Source of the DNA: Paramyrothecium sp. XJ0827
Lineage: Eukaryota; Ascomycota; Sordariomycetes; Hypocreales; Stachybotryaceae
Length of the DNA: 64,000 nucleotides
Assembly: GCA_020881915.1 (NCBI GenBank)
Contig: JAJFPB010000010.1
Coordinates: 806,001 to 870,000 of the forward strand
Direction: 5' to 3'
The notes below the pieces were generated by a model. That model was not told the DNA's origin. It ran no database searches and saw only the letters and a list, made by a program, of their open reading frames with translations. Positions 22,742-32,855 of the stretch are shown here, one piece after another; positions within the stretch are counted from its first letter, which is position 1; each line of letters starts with the position of its first letter. A program made the translations under genes and the position numbers.

Positions 22742-23872
22742 TCACTCATGTCTGAGAAGTTCCTCGCCATTCCCAGATAAAACCTCATTGAACGGCGCCG
22801 TAACATCCTCTGTGAACTTCGCTGGGTAGTGGCGTGTTCGATCCACCTTGAACGAGAATACGTCCATGCGTTGATATCCTCCGACCACATCATGGTACTG
22901 TTTCCCCTCGATGCAGTCCCCCACGTCAATATCCGCAAACAGAATGCCCTCGTCTTTCTGCAGGAAGTCGGTAGGCCTCTGCTCTCCGCTGTCAGGGTCG
23001 ATCGTAAACCCCGTGACGTGAGCACCAGTGGGGTCCAGGACCATTGTGACTCCGCGTTGCGAATTCCGCAAGACTTGCTCCAGATGCGGAGCACCGGTTG
23101 AGATGGCTTGGATGGCGTCTTCACCCAGCACTCCTGAGCATAAAATACCAAAAGCCTTAGCTTCGAAACAATGTGCTGCAGCGCGCGTTTTGTTTGCAGC
23201 GACATTGTCGTAGTTGGGTTTCTCCTCGCGTGATGCTTGCGGGCTGGCTTCTTGAGGGATATCTGCTGCTTGGGTCCGGCTGCCGATTCGCGTAGGCCAA
23301 ATTGCTGGCCATGTTGAAATGTGGATCTGCTCTCCTTGGGCCATCAGAGAGTATCTCGCCAGTGGATTTGTATTTTCGCCGCAGATGAGGTTCCCGATCT
23401 TGCCAAATGGCGTCTCCATCAATCGCAGGCCGTGTCCGTCACCGGGTGCCCATGTAAGCTTCTCGAAAAAGGTAGGCATGAGTTTTCTGTGATGAACAAT
23501 TACTTTCCCTTGCTCGTTGATCATCAAGTTCGAATTGTACAGAGTCGCGCTGCTAGTGCGTACTTTTTCCGAGAGGCCAATGCTGATCATGACGCCCAGC
23601 TTCCTAGCGGCGCTGCGGATGGCTTGGACTTCCTCACCATCAGCGTAGACCGAGTTCAGTGTCATTTGACGGAAGAACTCGTGGTTATCGGTGGGCGGCC
23701 GGAGGGAGCTCCATAACGGAAAGGCTGGAATATACGTTTCGGGGAAGATGACGAGCTGAGCCCCATGTTTCGCCGACTGCTCAATCAGTCGGACTGCCTT
23801 TTCTGTTGTTGCTTTCGCTGACAGGAAGACCGGCGAGGCATGACACGCCGCAATGCGAATGGGATTGCTCAT
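22742..23872 (-). CDS. nitrilase (C-N hydrolase family)
   Basis: Single exon, 376 aa. Nitrilases hydrolyse organic nitriles to carboxylic acids and ammonia through a Glu-Lys-Cys triad. All three are visible: Glu45 in VIFPETYIPAFP, Lys130 in HHRKLMPTFFEKLTW, and Cys164 in NLICGENTNP. The HHRKLxPTxxEKLxW and LICGENTNPLARYSL segments are those of true nitrilases (branch 1, aliphatic/indole-acetonitrile/cyanide types) rather than amidases. A 20-residue Ser/Glu-rich loop after the catalytic region (about 205-225) and the long C-terminus (DVVGGYQRMDVFSFKVDRT) are normal for fungal nitrilases, which form spiral oligomers. No signal peptide, so cytosolic. Roles include use of nitriles as nitrogen source or detoxification; substrate not determined. 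Confidence 0.9.
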   Translation of the reverse strand: MSNPIRIAACHASPVFLSAKATTEKAVRLIEQSAKHGAQLVIFPETYIPAFPLWSSLRPPTDNHEFFRQMTLNSVYADGEEVQAIRSAARKLGVMISIGLSEKVRTSSATLYNSNLMINEQGKVIVHHRKLMPTFFEKLTWAPGDGHGLRLMETPFGKIGNLICGENTNPLARYSLMAQGEQIHISTWPAIWPTRIGSRTQAADIPQEASPQASREEKPNYDNVAANKTRAAAHCFEAKAFGILCSGVLGEDAIQAISTGAPHLEQVLRNSQRGVTMVLDPTGAHVTGFTIDPDSGEQRPTDFLQKDEGILFADIDVGDCIEGKQYHDVVGGYQRMDVFSFKVDRTRHYPAKFTEDVTAPFNEVLSGNGEELLRHE

Positions 23873-26453
23873 GTCGGGGCTGTATTAGAGCTAGATCGAG
23901 GTGGATGTCTCGAGATGCAATTGGGCTAAATTGTGTGCCGGGAGAGTATAGCCAAGGTACCTAGGTTGGACTGTAGTGTTATCAAGAGTTGATCTTCTTT
24001 ATAATTAGCAAAGATGAAGCTCTTCAGGTCTTTCATTGCTGCCGGGATCGGAGCCTCTGGCTTTTTACTTCGCAGATTGGAAGAGCGGAGGTGTCTCCCT
24101 TGTCCTTGACGCCTTGGCCTGGCGGAAGCCTCCGCTTCCTCGGCATAAGTTTCATCCAATCATTACTCGTAGTTTTCTTCGCGCGCCTCAAACTGGCATT
24201 TTTGATTTGTCACACGATGCTTCTCTTTGCAGGAAGAGGAAATGGTATGAATGCATCAGCCGATGAGACATCCGTTCCAGCCGTTTCAGCCGATCATCCG
24301 TTTACCAATCGCCGATAAAACTACTGGTCGACACAAATCAAGCCGATTAAGGAACAGACGGCTCAATAGCCATGTCCGAAGCCCCCCGCAGGGCCCCGAT
24401 GGTGACGAGTGCCATACAAGACCAGCGAATCGATGCAGACATTGGGGCGCCGCCTTCCGAGCTCACACGGGAGCGCGACGCGGTTATTGGCGTAGAATCC
24501 GAGTGATTCTTTCTCCGTCATCCACCAAGGGCTCATGTTTTAGACCAATTCTAAAAGCCAAAAGTCTCCTTCTCCACATAATCCCACATGGGCGCAGACG
24601 TCGCGACAGCGAGAAGTGGTTGCTTGTGATTGATTGACTTGTCGAACGCTCATTCGCACTCTCGCTGCCGCAGTTGCGACGCCTGCCACGGAAATCAGTC
24701 ACCTCATTTATGGAAGCCCTGTAGCGCCGCCAGAGAATAATCTGTGGCGCATCGGGAATGTTGTGTGGACGGGCTTGTCGTCCTAGGCTGGTTCCGAACG
24801 AATAGCACGAAATAGCTATGCAAACTAAGCCTTCAGGAGCATAGAGCGACCAATCCGTAGACAGGGAGATTCTACAACGGGGTCGATCCAGGTGAACCAA
24901 ACGGTCAGGTGAAGCGCCCAGTCTGGAAAGTGGGAGTCGATTCTACGATTGTGCGACCAGAGCAAGGATCAACAGCGACTGGACCCCTGGTCAACGTATG
25001 GGTGCTGGGCATGGTGCCGTGAGCCAGTAACCGAGGTCGACGTATCTATTGACGCGGGTGAGATTTGGTCAACCACTTTCGTTTCGGAAAGGATTGATAT
25101 GAGCTGGCAGAGATGGGAAGTAGAACTGCACTTCGCATCAAGGGGCCAGAACTCAGTCTTATCCAGGGCAAAAACAGCATCGGCTAAAGTTTAGCCAATG
25201 GCAAAAAGACGAAACCATGTGCACAGAGTGCAATTTATAATAGGAACACCCGAACCCTGAGTTCCTGGAAACTTGGTTGTTCGGCGTTTAGTTTTCAAGG
25301 AGGCAATGAGCTTCGGGCCAGCAGTAGCATTGGACGCACCCGGCAGTGATCTCTTCATATACCGGTCACTTAATCTGGCAACCGTTGTGTTTGGCTACGT
25401 GGTCCATTTCTCGCAGGTTTGGAGTCTGGACTACAAGGCATCAACTCTTTCAGGATGCTGAAGTAGGTAAACCACGCCTTGACGAAGGTGAACCAAGTGA
25501 ATAGCATGACAGTGTGAAGGAGATTGTCGGGATTTTAATGCCCTCTTGAGATGAGCTTGGGGATCTTTGCTCAGAAGTTTTAGAATGCTCAGCCAGGCAA
25601 AGTGACATCCTCAATGAAAGACACCCGATTCGAGAAGGTTTTGAATACATGATTGAGAGAATGCCCGTCTCAGTCAACGATGGCGCGCCAGATCGTGAAT
25701 ACGGATATAAACACCGAAATCAAATACCGCAAAGGAGGAATTGCTGGCTATCAGGAGCGAGCGATGATAAAAGAACTGATCCGATTTGTCCGATCGGCCT
25801 ACAAATTACCACTCGCGCTCTCGGTCTCTGAACATGAACCTGTCAGGTTTTTGACGCCATCCTGCTAGAGAAGTGCCGCAGCGAGAGTCGCCGCCCCAGC
25901 ATAATTTAGGTCAAGAGCTGATCGCAACAAGTTAGCTTTACTCGAGTCATGTTCACTCTTGTTGAAATTGTACCAACGCAAGATTTAGCGCCAAGGGAGC
26001 GGATGCTGAGCGGCGGGCGGCCAGCCGTCCAGCTTGAGACCATTGGCAGGGGCATGAAGGTAAATTTACTTACGGCCCACTCTTAATGGCCAGCTTCTTG
26101 GATCAGCGCGGAACTGCCAAGATGCTCAGCCACCCGAAGTAAGGTACCGAGATTGGCCCGATGAAGTCATGAAACAAGGCACAGGCAGATCGATTCGTTG
26201 CGGCTGAGGCTAATCACGCTGACAGCGACCAGAGCAATCTTACGATAGCTACGGCATTTCCACATAAGCCTGCATCAATTATTCTTCATAATCACGGGTT
26301 CAGCCTGTCAAATGACTCCCCCTACGACATCTAGTTCGTTTTCACTCGAAGGCTGGAAGCAACGAAGCTACCTGCAGACCAACAAAGGCAGTAATGGCAA
26401 AATCGTCATATTTCTCATGAGCAACTAGCATAAATCATTATCGTAACCTGCAG
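23873..26453. other. long intergenic (2.6 kb), no gene seen
   Basis: Scanned on both strands. Only short open frames without recognisable motifs, no tRNA, and no clear transposon ends were found. The left end is the nitrilase promoter and the right end the 3' flank of glycerate kinase. Confidence 0.4.
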
Positions 26454-27725
26454 CTACTGGAGCTGCGATTCAAGATGTCTCTTGATGTTCGCCAGCCCAA
26501 GCATTCGTCCAACCGTAATCATTCTCATGACGCATTCCGCGCTTTCAATGGTCAGCTTCTCCGCCTCGCTGACGGCGTCGTCCAAAGACATGGGCCGCTG
26601 CAGGATGCACGTGAATGCGTCGATTCCAGCGTCGTAGTTCACGCGGGCGCCTGGCCCGATGGTGCCCGCAATGGTAATGACAGGGAGGTTGTGTTTCTTC
26701 GCACGCTGTGCGATCTCGGCGGGAATCTTTCCGCGAGGGGTTTGGTCGTCAATGCCGCCCTCAGCTGTGAGTACCAAGTCACAGTTGTCAAACAGGGCGT
26801 CCAAGTTGATGTATTCCATGATGACGTCGTATCGAGGGCGCAAGTTGGCCCCGATGAGACGAAGGCCTGTTCCGAGGCCGCCCGATGCTCCACCGCCGGG
26901 AGCTAAACGGACATCGCTGTCGTCCAAAATTCGAGAGGAAACTCTAGCCAGCGACTCCATCGCAACGGAGAGAGTCTTGACCTGTGCAGCAGTTGCGCCT
27001 TTCTGCGGCCCAAAGATGGCGGCCACGCCGCCGTCACCACAAAGTATGTTGTGCCAATTCACAGCTACATCAATCTCCGCACTGAATACGCGGGGGTCAA
27101 TGTCCGTCAGGTCAATGGCGTCGAGGTGGATCAAAGTTTCTCCTCCAGAAGCTTGAGGTACGGTAGACCCGTCTTTGTTCAGGAGTCTGGCACCCAAAGC
27201 TTGAAGCATCCCAGCGCCTCCGTCACACGTGCCTGAATCTCCACATCCGATCAGAATGCGGGAGGCACCAGCATCCAAGGCAGCAAGAATTAGCTGCCCA
27301 ACGCCAAAGGTCGTCGTGACGCCAGGGTTGCGGCAGTCCTTTGGCACGAGACTCAGCCCCGCTGCGGCCGCCATCTCAATCACAGCCGTGATGGGCCCAC
27401 TGTCTGCTTCTCGTCCCATCAGGCCAAAGAAGGACATGATCGGCTCGCCAACAGGGCCGGTCACAGAAACAGGGTGGATGGTTCCCCCTGTAATGGCAGC
27501 CAGCGCACGGGTAAAACCCTCTCCGCCATCGACAAGAGGGATCTTCCTGACAATGGCAGTAGGATCTACGAGGAGAATGCCGGCCTCGATGCAGTCTGCG
27601 GCCGTGTCAGGCTGGAGACTGCCTTTGAAGCCGGAGGGGCAGACAAGAATGCGCATGTTGGAGGCGAAGCGAGTGGTGTTTCGGGTGATGGTAGGAGTTC
27701 TCTGGGTCAGAGGGTTGATGGCCAT
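26454..27725 (-). CDS. glycerate kinase (GlxK/GarK type)
   Basis: Single exon, 423 aa. It phosphorylates D-glycerate with ATP (the GlxK/GarK type gives 2-phosphoglycerate), linking glycerate from serine, glyoxylate or sugar-acid breakdown to glycolysis. Family blocks seen: CPSGFKGSL near residue 29 (substrate/nucleotide loop), PLVDGGEGF near 63, GCGDSGTCDGGAGMLQALG (about 160-178), PGGGASGGLGTG near 272, and TAEGGIDDQTPRGK near 316. The first 23 residues (MAINPLTQRTPTITRNTTRF...) are rich in Arg/Thr and lack acidic residues, like a mitochondrial leader. The second ATG, at 27656, begins directly at the conserved MRILVCPSGFKG strand, so a cytosolic form is also possible. No neighbour in the same pathway is adjacent. 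Confidence 0.92.
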   Translation of the reverse strand: MAINPLTQRTPTITRNTTRFASNMRILVCPSGFKGSLQPDTAADCIEAGILLVDPTAIVRKIPLVDGGEGFTRALAAITGGTIHPVSVTGPVGEPIMSFFGLMGREADSGPITAVIEMAAAAGLSLVPKDCRNPGVTTTFGVGQLILAALDAGASRILIGCGDSGTCDGGAGMLQALGARLLNKDGSTVPQASGGETLIHLDAIDLTDIDPRVFSAEIDVAVNWHNILCGDGGVAAIFGPQKGATAAQVKTLSVAMESLARVSSRILDDSDVRLAPGGGASGGLGTGLRLIGANLRPRYDVIMEYINLDALFDNCDLVLTAEGGIDDQTPRGKIPAEIAQRAKKHNLPVITIAGTIGPGARVNYDAGIDAFTCILQRPMSLDDAVSEAEKLTIESAECVMRMITVGRMLGLANIKRHLESQLQ

Positions 27726-27754
27726 CTTGTTAGAGCTGTGGGTGTATTGGATGA

Positions 27755-27868
27755 AGCGAGTGTTTGTTGAGTATTGATAGAGCGAGTGATGAGAGCGAGT
27801 GGTTATTGTAACGGTAGAAGAGCGAGCGTAGGGGCAAAGAGGAACGAGTGATGGCTAGAAAGCGAGTG
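27755..27868. repeat. AGCGAGTG cluster in 5' region of glycerate kinase
   Basis: The octamer AGCGAGTG (CACTCGCT in the gene's sense) occurs at 27755, 27781, 27794 and 27861, with near copies at 27821 (AGCGAGCG) and 27843 (AACGAGTG). Another exact copy lies inside the coding region at 27668. All lie within about 145 bp upstream of the start, probably 5' UTR or core promoter. Could be simple-repeat drift or a regulator/RNA-binding site array. Confidence 0.5.
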
Positions 27869-29319
27869 GTATGCAAAGAACTTTGCTGGTTGATGTTGCT
27901 GTTGATGCTGATGACTTCTTTTGTGAAATGGGAGGCTTCAACCTGCCTTAATATAGACATCTGGTCTTCACGCATCACACTCGTTGATATAACGCAAACG
28001 AGAGATATCTATTTTCGACAGCTCGTTCCAAGTGAGATGGATACCTCATTCACTGCCCGTTTGTGCCTCAACTACTGTTTCTAGATTACTTTACCGCTTC
28101 TTCCAATTGCACGGCTGCCCGCTCCGTCATTCAGGAAGCGGACAATCGCCAAGGAGCTATCCGAGAATCGAGAGACAAAAATGGAAACACATCGCGTGTC
28201 TTAATCGCACTAGCCCCTGCCTCACTGAGCCTCCCATCTGGGCTATCTGAGACCTCACGCGACGCTGGACCCTTCGAACATTCGATGATGGGGGCTAGTG
28301 CAGCTCTCTGGGTAAGAGACGGTGCCGTCCAGCAAGGCAAATCGAAGCCTTGGCTTGAATTTCTGATTCGTTGGCTCGGTTCCGGCTGATGACGCGTCCA
28401 CAAGCTGTGCTGCTTTCGCCGCGACTAAGAAGCAAGTCAATGATGCTTCCCGCCAAACGCCGGGCGAGCCAGGGAACAGCCCCGGTTCGCTGAGGGGCCA
28501 CTGGCTCCAAAACTCGTAAAGACGAATTTAAGCTTAAAAGATTGGCTTTGCATGGGGAGGCTGTGGAGGTGGATCCTGCTCCACCGTCCTTGTCCTATGG
28601 CAAGCTATGAAGCGAGCCTTGGCACCATACAATGCATGCGATGATCAGCAAGGACCGCACTTCGTGGTAGCTAAAAATAAGATCAGCATCGCCATAATGC
28701 CCAGACTTTGGGGGTTCAGCGCAGCAGCAATGGCAGCGAGATAAGGGAATAAATGGTCCGCAGACCCCGGCTGAAGTGCTGGCGCCACTCACATCACACG
28801 ATTCATATCCACCAGGGTTTGCGCCGAAACTCGACGATTGGACGGACACGGCATCAGCCACGATGAGCGACGTATCATACCCTGCTTCCAGCCCTCCATT
28901 GCGTGCGGGAATGAGGTTTTTCCTGTTCCAGGGGACCTCGGCGGGTTAACGGGACATGCATCCACGTTGTGGCCATGCCTCTCGTATTCACCAGGACCTG
29001 CAGCGATGCTAGCCTCTTGGCAGCGTCACCAGCGCCTTAGGTCTTCTGGTTTCACCTTGTGCTCTGGTTTTGCACCAGCAGGGCTGGGGAAGATCGCGTG
29101 CTCATAGTGGGCCACGTCAGAGATAGCCGTGTCTTCTTTGCCCGAGGCGTGGGCGGTGTATTTGGAGCTGGAACACGGTTGCTCGATGAGATGTGCATAA
29201 AACGAATGGGATTCCACCACCATTGCATTGTGCAAGTCATTGCTCTCGCATTCGTTTCCTAGCCACGTTCGCTTTCACCCACATTCGCTTAACATACATT
29301 CGTTACATCCTTATCCACC
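27869..29319. other. intergenic between divergent genes, no gene seen
   Basis: About 1.45 kb between the glycerate kinase leader and the DHA1 transporter start; no gene recognised. Short ATTCG repeats occur just before the transporter ATG. Confidence 0.45.
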
Positions 29320-31307
29320 ATGGAGCCGCAAAAGTCGTTGTCTCGCGCTAACTCGCGATCAACGATCTGGCGCCCTTGGACCCCTGGACTCGCCTCACTG
29401 ACGAGTTACGAGAAATCTCTTTATAAGTATCCCTGGCTCGATAGGGAAGATGAACCTCTGCCAGAGGACAACTTCTTGCTTCGACGAGCCGAGCCGCTTC
29501 CGTCTCTCAACGAGATGGGGGAAGCCAACTGGGGCTACGGGCAGCTTCCCGCAGGAAATGATGTTGAGCAGGGCTCTTGTGATGGATCAGCTGCAGAAAG
29601 TGCCGACGAATGCACGCCGGATCCCAATATTGTAAGTGGTTTTGCCCCGTTCATCAGCAGTTTTGAGTCCTGCTGACACGAACCACAGGTGACATGGGAC
29701 GGCCCGGACGATCCAGCCAACCCACACAATTGGAGCCGCCGTAAGAAGTGGTACTCCACAGTCCTGGTCTCGTGCTTCACGTTCATCTCCCCTGTCTCGT
29801 CTACCATGCTGGCTCCAGCTCTGCCCGTCTTGGCTGAGGACTTTAATACGTCCTCGGGCTTTGAGACATATCTCATCATGTCCATTTTCCTGCTCGCCTA
29901 TGCCGTTGGTCCCTTCATTCTGGCTCCTCTTTCAGAAATGTACGGCCGCGTCGTGGTGCTGCAGGCCGCAAACATGGTGTTCCTCATCTTCAACACTGTT
30001 TGCGGCTTTTCCCAGACCAAGACGCAGATCCTCCTGTTCCGATTCTTGAGTGGTCTCGGTGGAAGCGCCCCTCAGGCAGTAAGAAGACCCCCGTCCAACC
30101 CGTTCCTGATCTGTGCTGACCATTATTAGCTTGGTGGTGGTGTGCTTAGTGACTGCTGGCGAAAGGAAGAACGTGGAACTGCGACAGCCATTTACAGTCT
30201 GGCTCCCTTTCTGGGTCCTGCAATTGGCCCCATTGGTATGTAATTCTCCATCTCCATCTCTGTCTTAGCATGTACTTACCAAGTTTAGCCGGCGGCTATC
30301 TCACCCAGTACATGAATTGGCGCTGGGTGTTCTGGGTCGTTTCCATGGCCGATGCTGGAGTGCAGGTTCTTGCATTTCTTTTCTTGAACGAGACGTACGC
30401 GCCAAAGATTCTTGGTGTCAAGGCGAAGCGACTTCGGAAAGAGACTGGTAACAAGTCTTTACACACCGAGTATGACAACCCCGACCGAACATTCCCTCAG
30501 CTGTTGAGGAAGAATTTGATGCGGCCGTTCATCATGCTGTTCACCCAGCCAACCATCCAGCTTACTGGACTATATCGTGCCTACTTATATGGCCTTATGT
30601 ACTTTGTGTAGGTTATCCACATAACCCTTTTTCTTGCCTTCTTTTTCTGATTGCAAACAGTTTGGCCTCGTTTCCTTTATTATGGGAGGAGCAATACAAC
30701 CAAGAGCCAGGCAGAGCTAGTCTTAACTACCTTTCCCTTGGCGTAGGTTTCGTGATCGGGCTGTTCATCTCAGGCCCTTTGATTGACAAGGTATGTCCTA
30801 CCGATGGTTTTTGATGATATTTGATGATAGTTTATGGTTCTTGTCTCTGACATTGTGCAGGTATATGCCTTGCTCAAGATCCGCTACAACGACCCCGGGC
30901 GCCCCGAGTTTCGTGTCCCGCTCATGTTCCCAACTGCTCTCATTACACCGGCCGGGCTCCTGTTGTACGGACTTTCGGCTCACTTTCAGCTCCATTGGAT
31001 CGTGCCCAATATTGGTGCTGCAATTTTCGCAGGGGGCTTGATTCTGTCATTCCAATGTGCGCAGACATACATTGTTGACTCTTACGAGCGGTACGCGGCC
31101 AGCGCCACCGGAGCGGCGGCGTTTATGAGAACCATGGCTGGCTTTGGGTTCCCACTGTTTGCGCCTAGTCTGTACCAGAAGCTCGGCTTTGCATGGGGAA
31201 ACGGTGTTCTGGCGGGCGCCGCCGTTGTGATTTGTTTGGCAGCACCGATGGTGATGTGGAAGTGGGGAGAGGCGTTGAGGCGGAGGAGCCAGTATTGCGC
31301 TGGCTAA
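29320..31307 (+). CDS. MFS drug:H+ antiporter (DHA1, 12-helix)
   Basis: Six exons: 29320-29631, 29689-30078, 30130-30235, 30289-30607, 30661-30790 and 30861-31307 (567 aa). Introns are 51-70 bp and all keep frame. A ~120-residue cytosolic N-terminus ends in the DHA1 hallmark [21 protein letters not shown] just before TM1. Then come [18 protein letters not shown], the motif A loop LSEMYGR, and the TM5 antiporter motif [13 protein letters not shown]. The helix 12 end and a short basic tail complete the protein. Such transporters export drugs, polyamines or metabolites across the plasma membrane using the proton gradient. The next gene (complex I subunit, convergent) and a nearby regulator suggest a possible export/resistance context, but that is speculative. 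Intact. Confidence 0.88.
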
Positions 31308-31708
31308 AATGATGACGAGCTTTACGATTTATGCAAGCATCCATGACATTTTCACTTGTCTGTCAAGCATACATATGATTCTAGTGGTGTTTTGGAATAC
31401 CTTTTGCCTTCTGCAAAAGTACATAGCGCTCTAATGCACTTACTGTTATGCAATCCACGAGATGTGGTGTTAGAACTTTTGGGCTCTTCCTAGTCAAGAA
31501 CTACCTTCATCGTACATTACTTGGCTAGCTCGAAGATCGTAATTTTCCGCCTGTTCGTACATCGCTGTGTTCCAGCTGATCTGGGTGACGACAGTTCATA
31601 GCATCAATCTGGTCTGGCTTGATCCGCCACGCCACATAGTAACGACCAGCTTCCATTTAATGACCTATTGTACACAGTTCTATAAAATATGACACATCCT
31701 GCTAAAAT
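31308..31708. other. convergent intergenic, no gene seen
   Basis: 400 bp of 3' flanks of the DHA1 transporter and complex I subunit genes. AT-rich, nothing recognised. Confidence 0.45.
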
Positions 31709-32333
31709 CTACCTGCGGTACCACATACGGCTCACTTTGGTCCTCCTCATCTTCCTCTGCAGCATGAACACGCCATACAAGAGTGCCTCGGCTGTGGGTG
31801 GGCATCCAGGAACGTAGACGTCAACGGGGACTATCCTGTCCACTCCTCTAACGACGCTGTAGCTGTAGTGATAGTAACCTCCACTGTTGGCGCAGCTACC
31901 CATGCTAATCACCCATTTTGGATCCGGCATTTGGTCGTAGCATTGTCGCAAAGCCGGGGCCATCTTGTTCGTCACGGTTCCCGCAACAATCATGACATCG
32001 GCTTGACGCGGAGAGGCGCGAAAGATGATTCCGAGTCGGTCTTGATCGTATCGCGGCATCGAGACATGCATCATCTCAATGCTGCAACAGGCCAGACCAA
32101 AGCTCAAAGGCCATAACGAGCTTTGTCGGGCCCAATTGACAATCTGGTCGAGTTTGGTGCTGCGAAGTCGTCAGTGGGTTAATTATGAAGGATGTCTCGC
32201 TTCCTTACGTGACATATTCCAGTGTTCCCGTCTTCTCGGACGTCAAGGATATTTCTTTTCTGTCTGATGCAAAGTGCCTTGATGTAGCAAAGCTTCGGAT
32301 AAAGGGTAGTCGAGCCGGAAGACAAAAGGCCAT
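31709..32333 (-). CDS. NADH:ubiquinone oxidoreductase 20 kDa (PSST/NuoB) subunit
   Basis: Two exons: 32333-32209 and 32159-31709 (191 aa); the 49-bp intron has GTAAGG/GCAG ends. It is the mitochondrial complex I subunit that holds iron-sulfur cluster N2, which passes electrons to ubiquinone. The four cluster ligands are present: Cys66-Cys67 ([11 protein letters not shown]), Cys131 (MGSCANSGG) and Cys161 ([12 protein letters not shown]). The first ~22 residues ([21 protein letters not shown]) are an Arg-rich mitochondrial presequence. Alternative in-frame ATGs at 32375 and 32369 would lengthen it. From memory, fungal orthologues are somewhat longer and usually read AVEMMHLS and VRGCDRIVPVD where this one has SIEMMHVS and [11 protein letters not shown], so it may be a diverged paralogue. 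Whether another copy exists cannot be seen. It is divergent from a zinc-finger regulator and convergent with an efflux pump. Confidence 0.9.
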
Positions 32334-32855
32334 TCGATGTAAAGAATTAGGAGGCACTGGATAATACATCCACATAAGTATCTTCGATCTCAACTCTCAC
32401 TTTCTGTCAAATTTGTCCTACTCACCTCGAAGGATGCACCTCGTCCCGTTAAAGCCCATTGCGTTCGAGTATATCTAAAGTAACTTGGGGTGCACTTGTA
32501 ATGACGGATTATGAGGGATCCAAAAATACTTGAGAACTCAGAGCCAGGATCAAGAACACGCTGTAATCAGTTTTCAAGTGAGTAAACGAAAGAAAAGGTT
32601 ACAAAAGTGCAAAACAGGGTGAGGATATCGCGACTCGAGACACGAGCACCAGGACCAGGAAGCTCCACTTTCACTGGGTTCCTGATTGGTTTGTTGACAC
32701 TAAGCTGTCTAAATTTGTCGGATCGCTTGTCGGAATAAACCCATTTTCGGAGAAACCCCATGATTCTGTCGCAGCTTCGGGCACAACCCATCGGCAAAAA
32801 CCCACCTTCGCCCTCCGTCTCGTATGCTGTAAGCTCCGCGTCGTCTGACTCAATC
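32334..32855. promoter_or_regulatory. shared divergent promoter (complex I subunit / regulator)
   Basis: 522 bp between divergent starts. No coding potential; no obvious CGG pair was found. Confidence 0.4.

Noticed and set aside
22636..23205. 189-codon minus-strand frame overlapping the nitrilase
   Set aside because: Alternative frame of the nitrilase 3' half, which itself has a complete catalytic triad.
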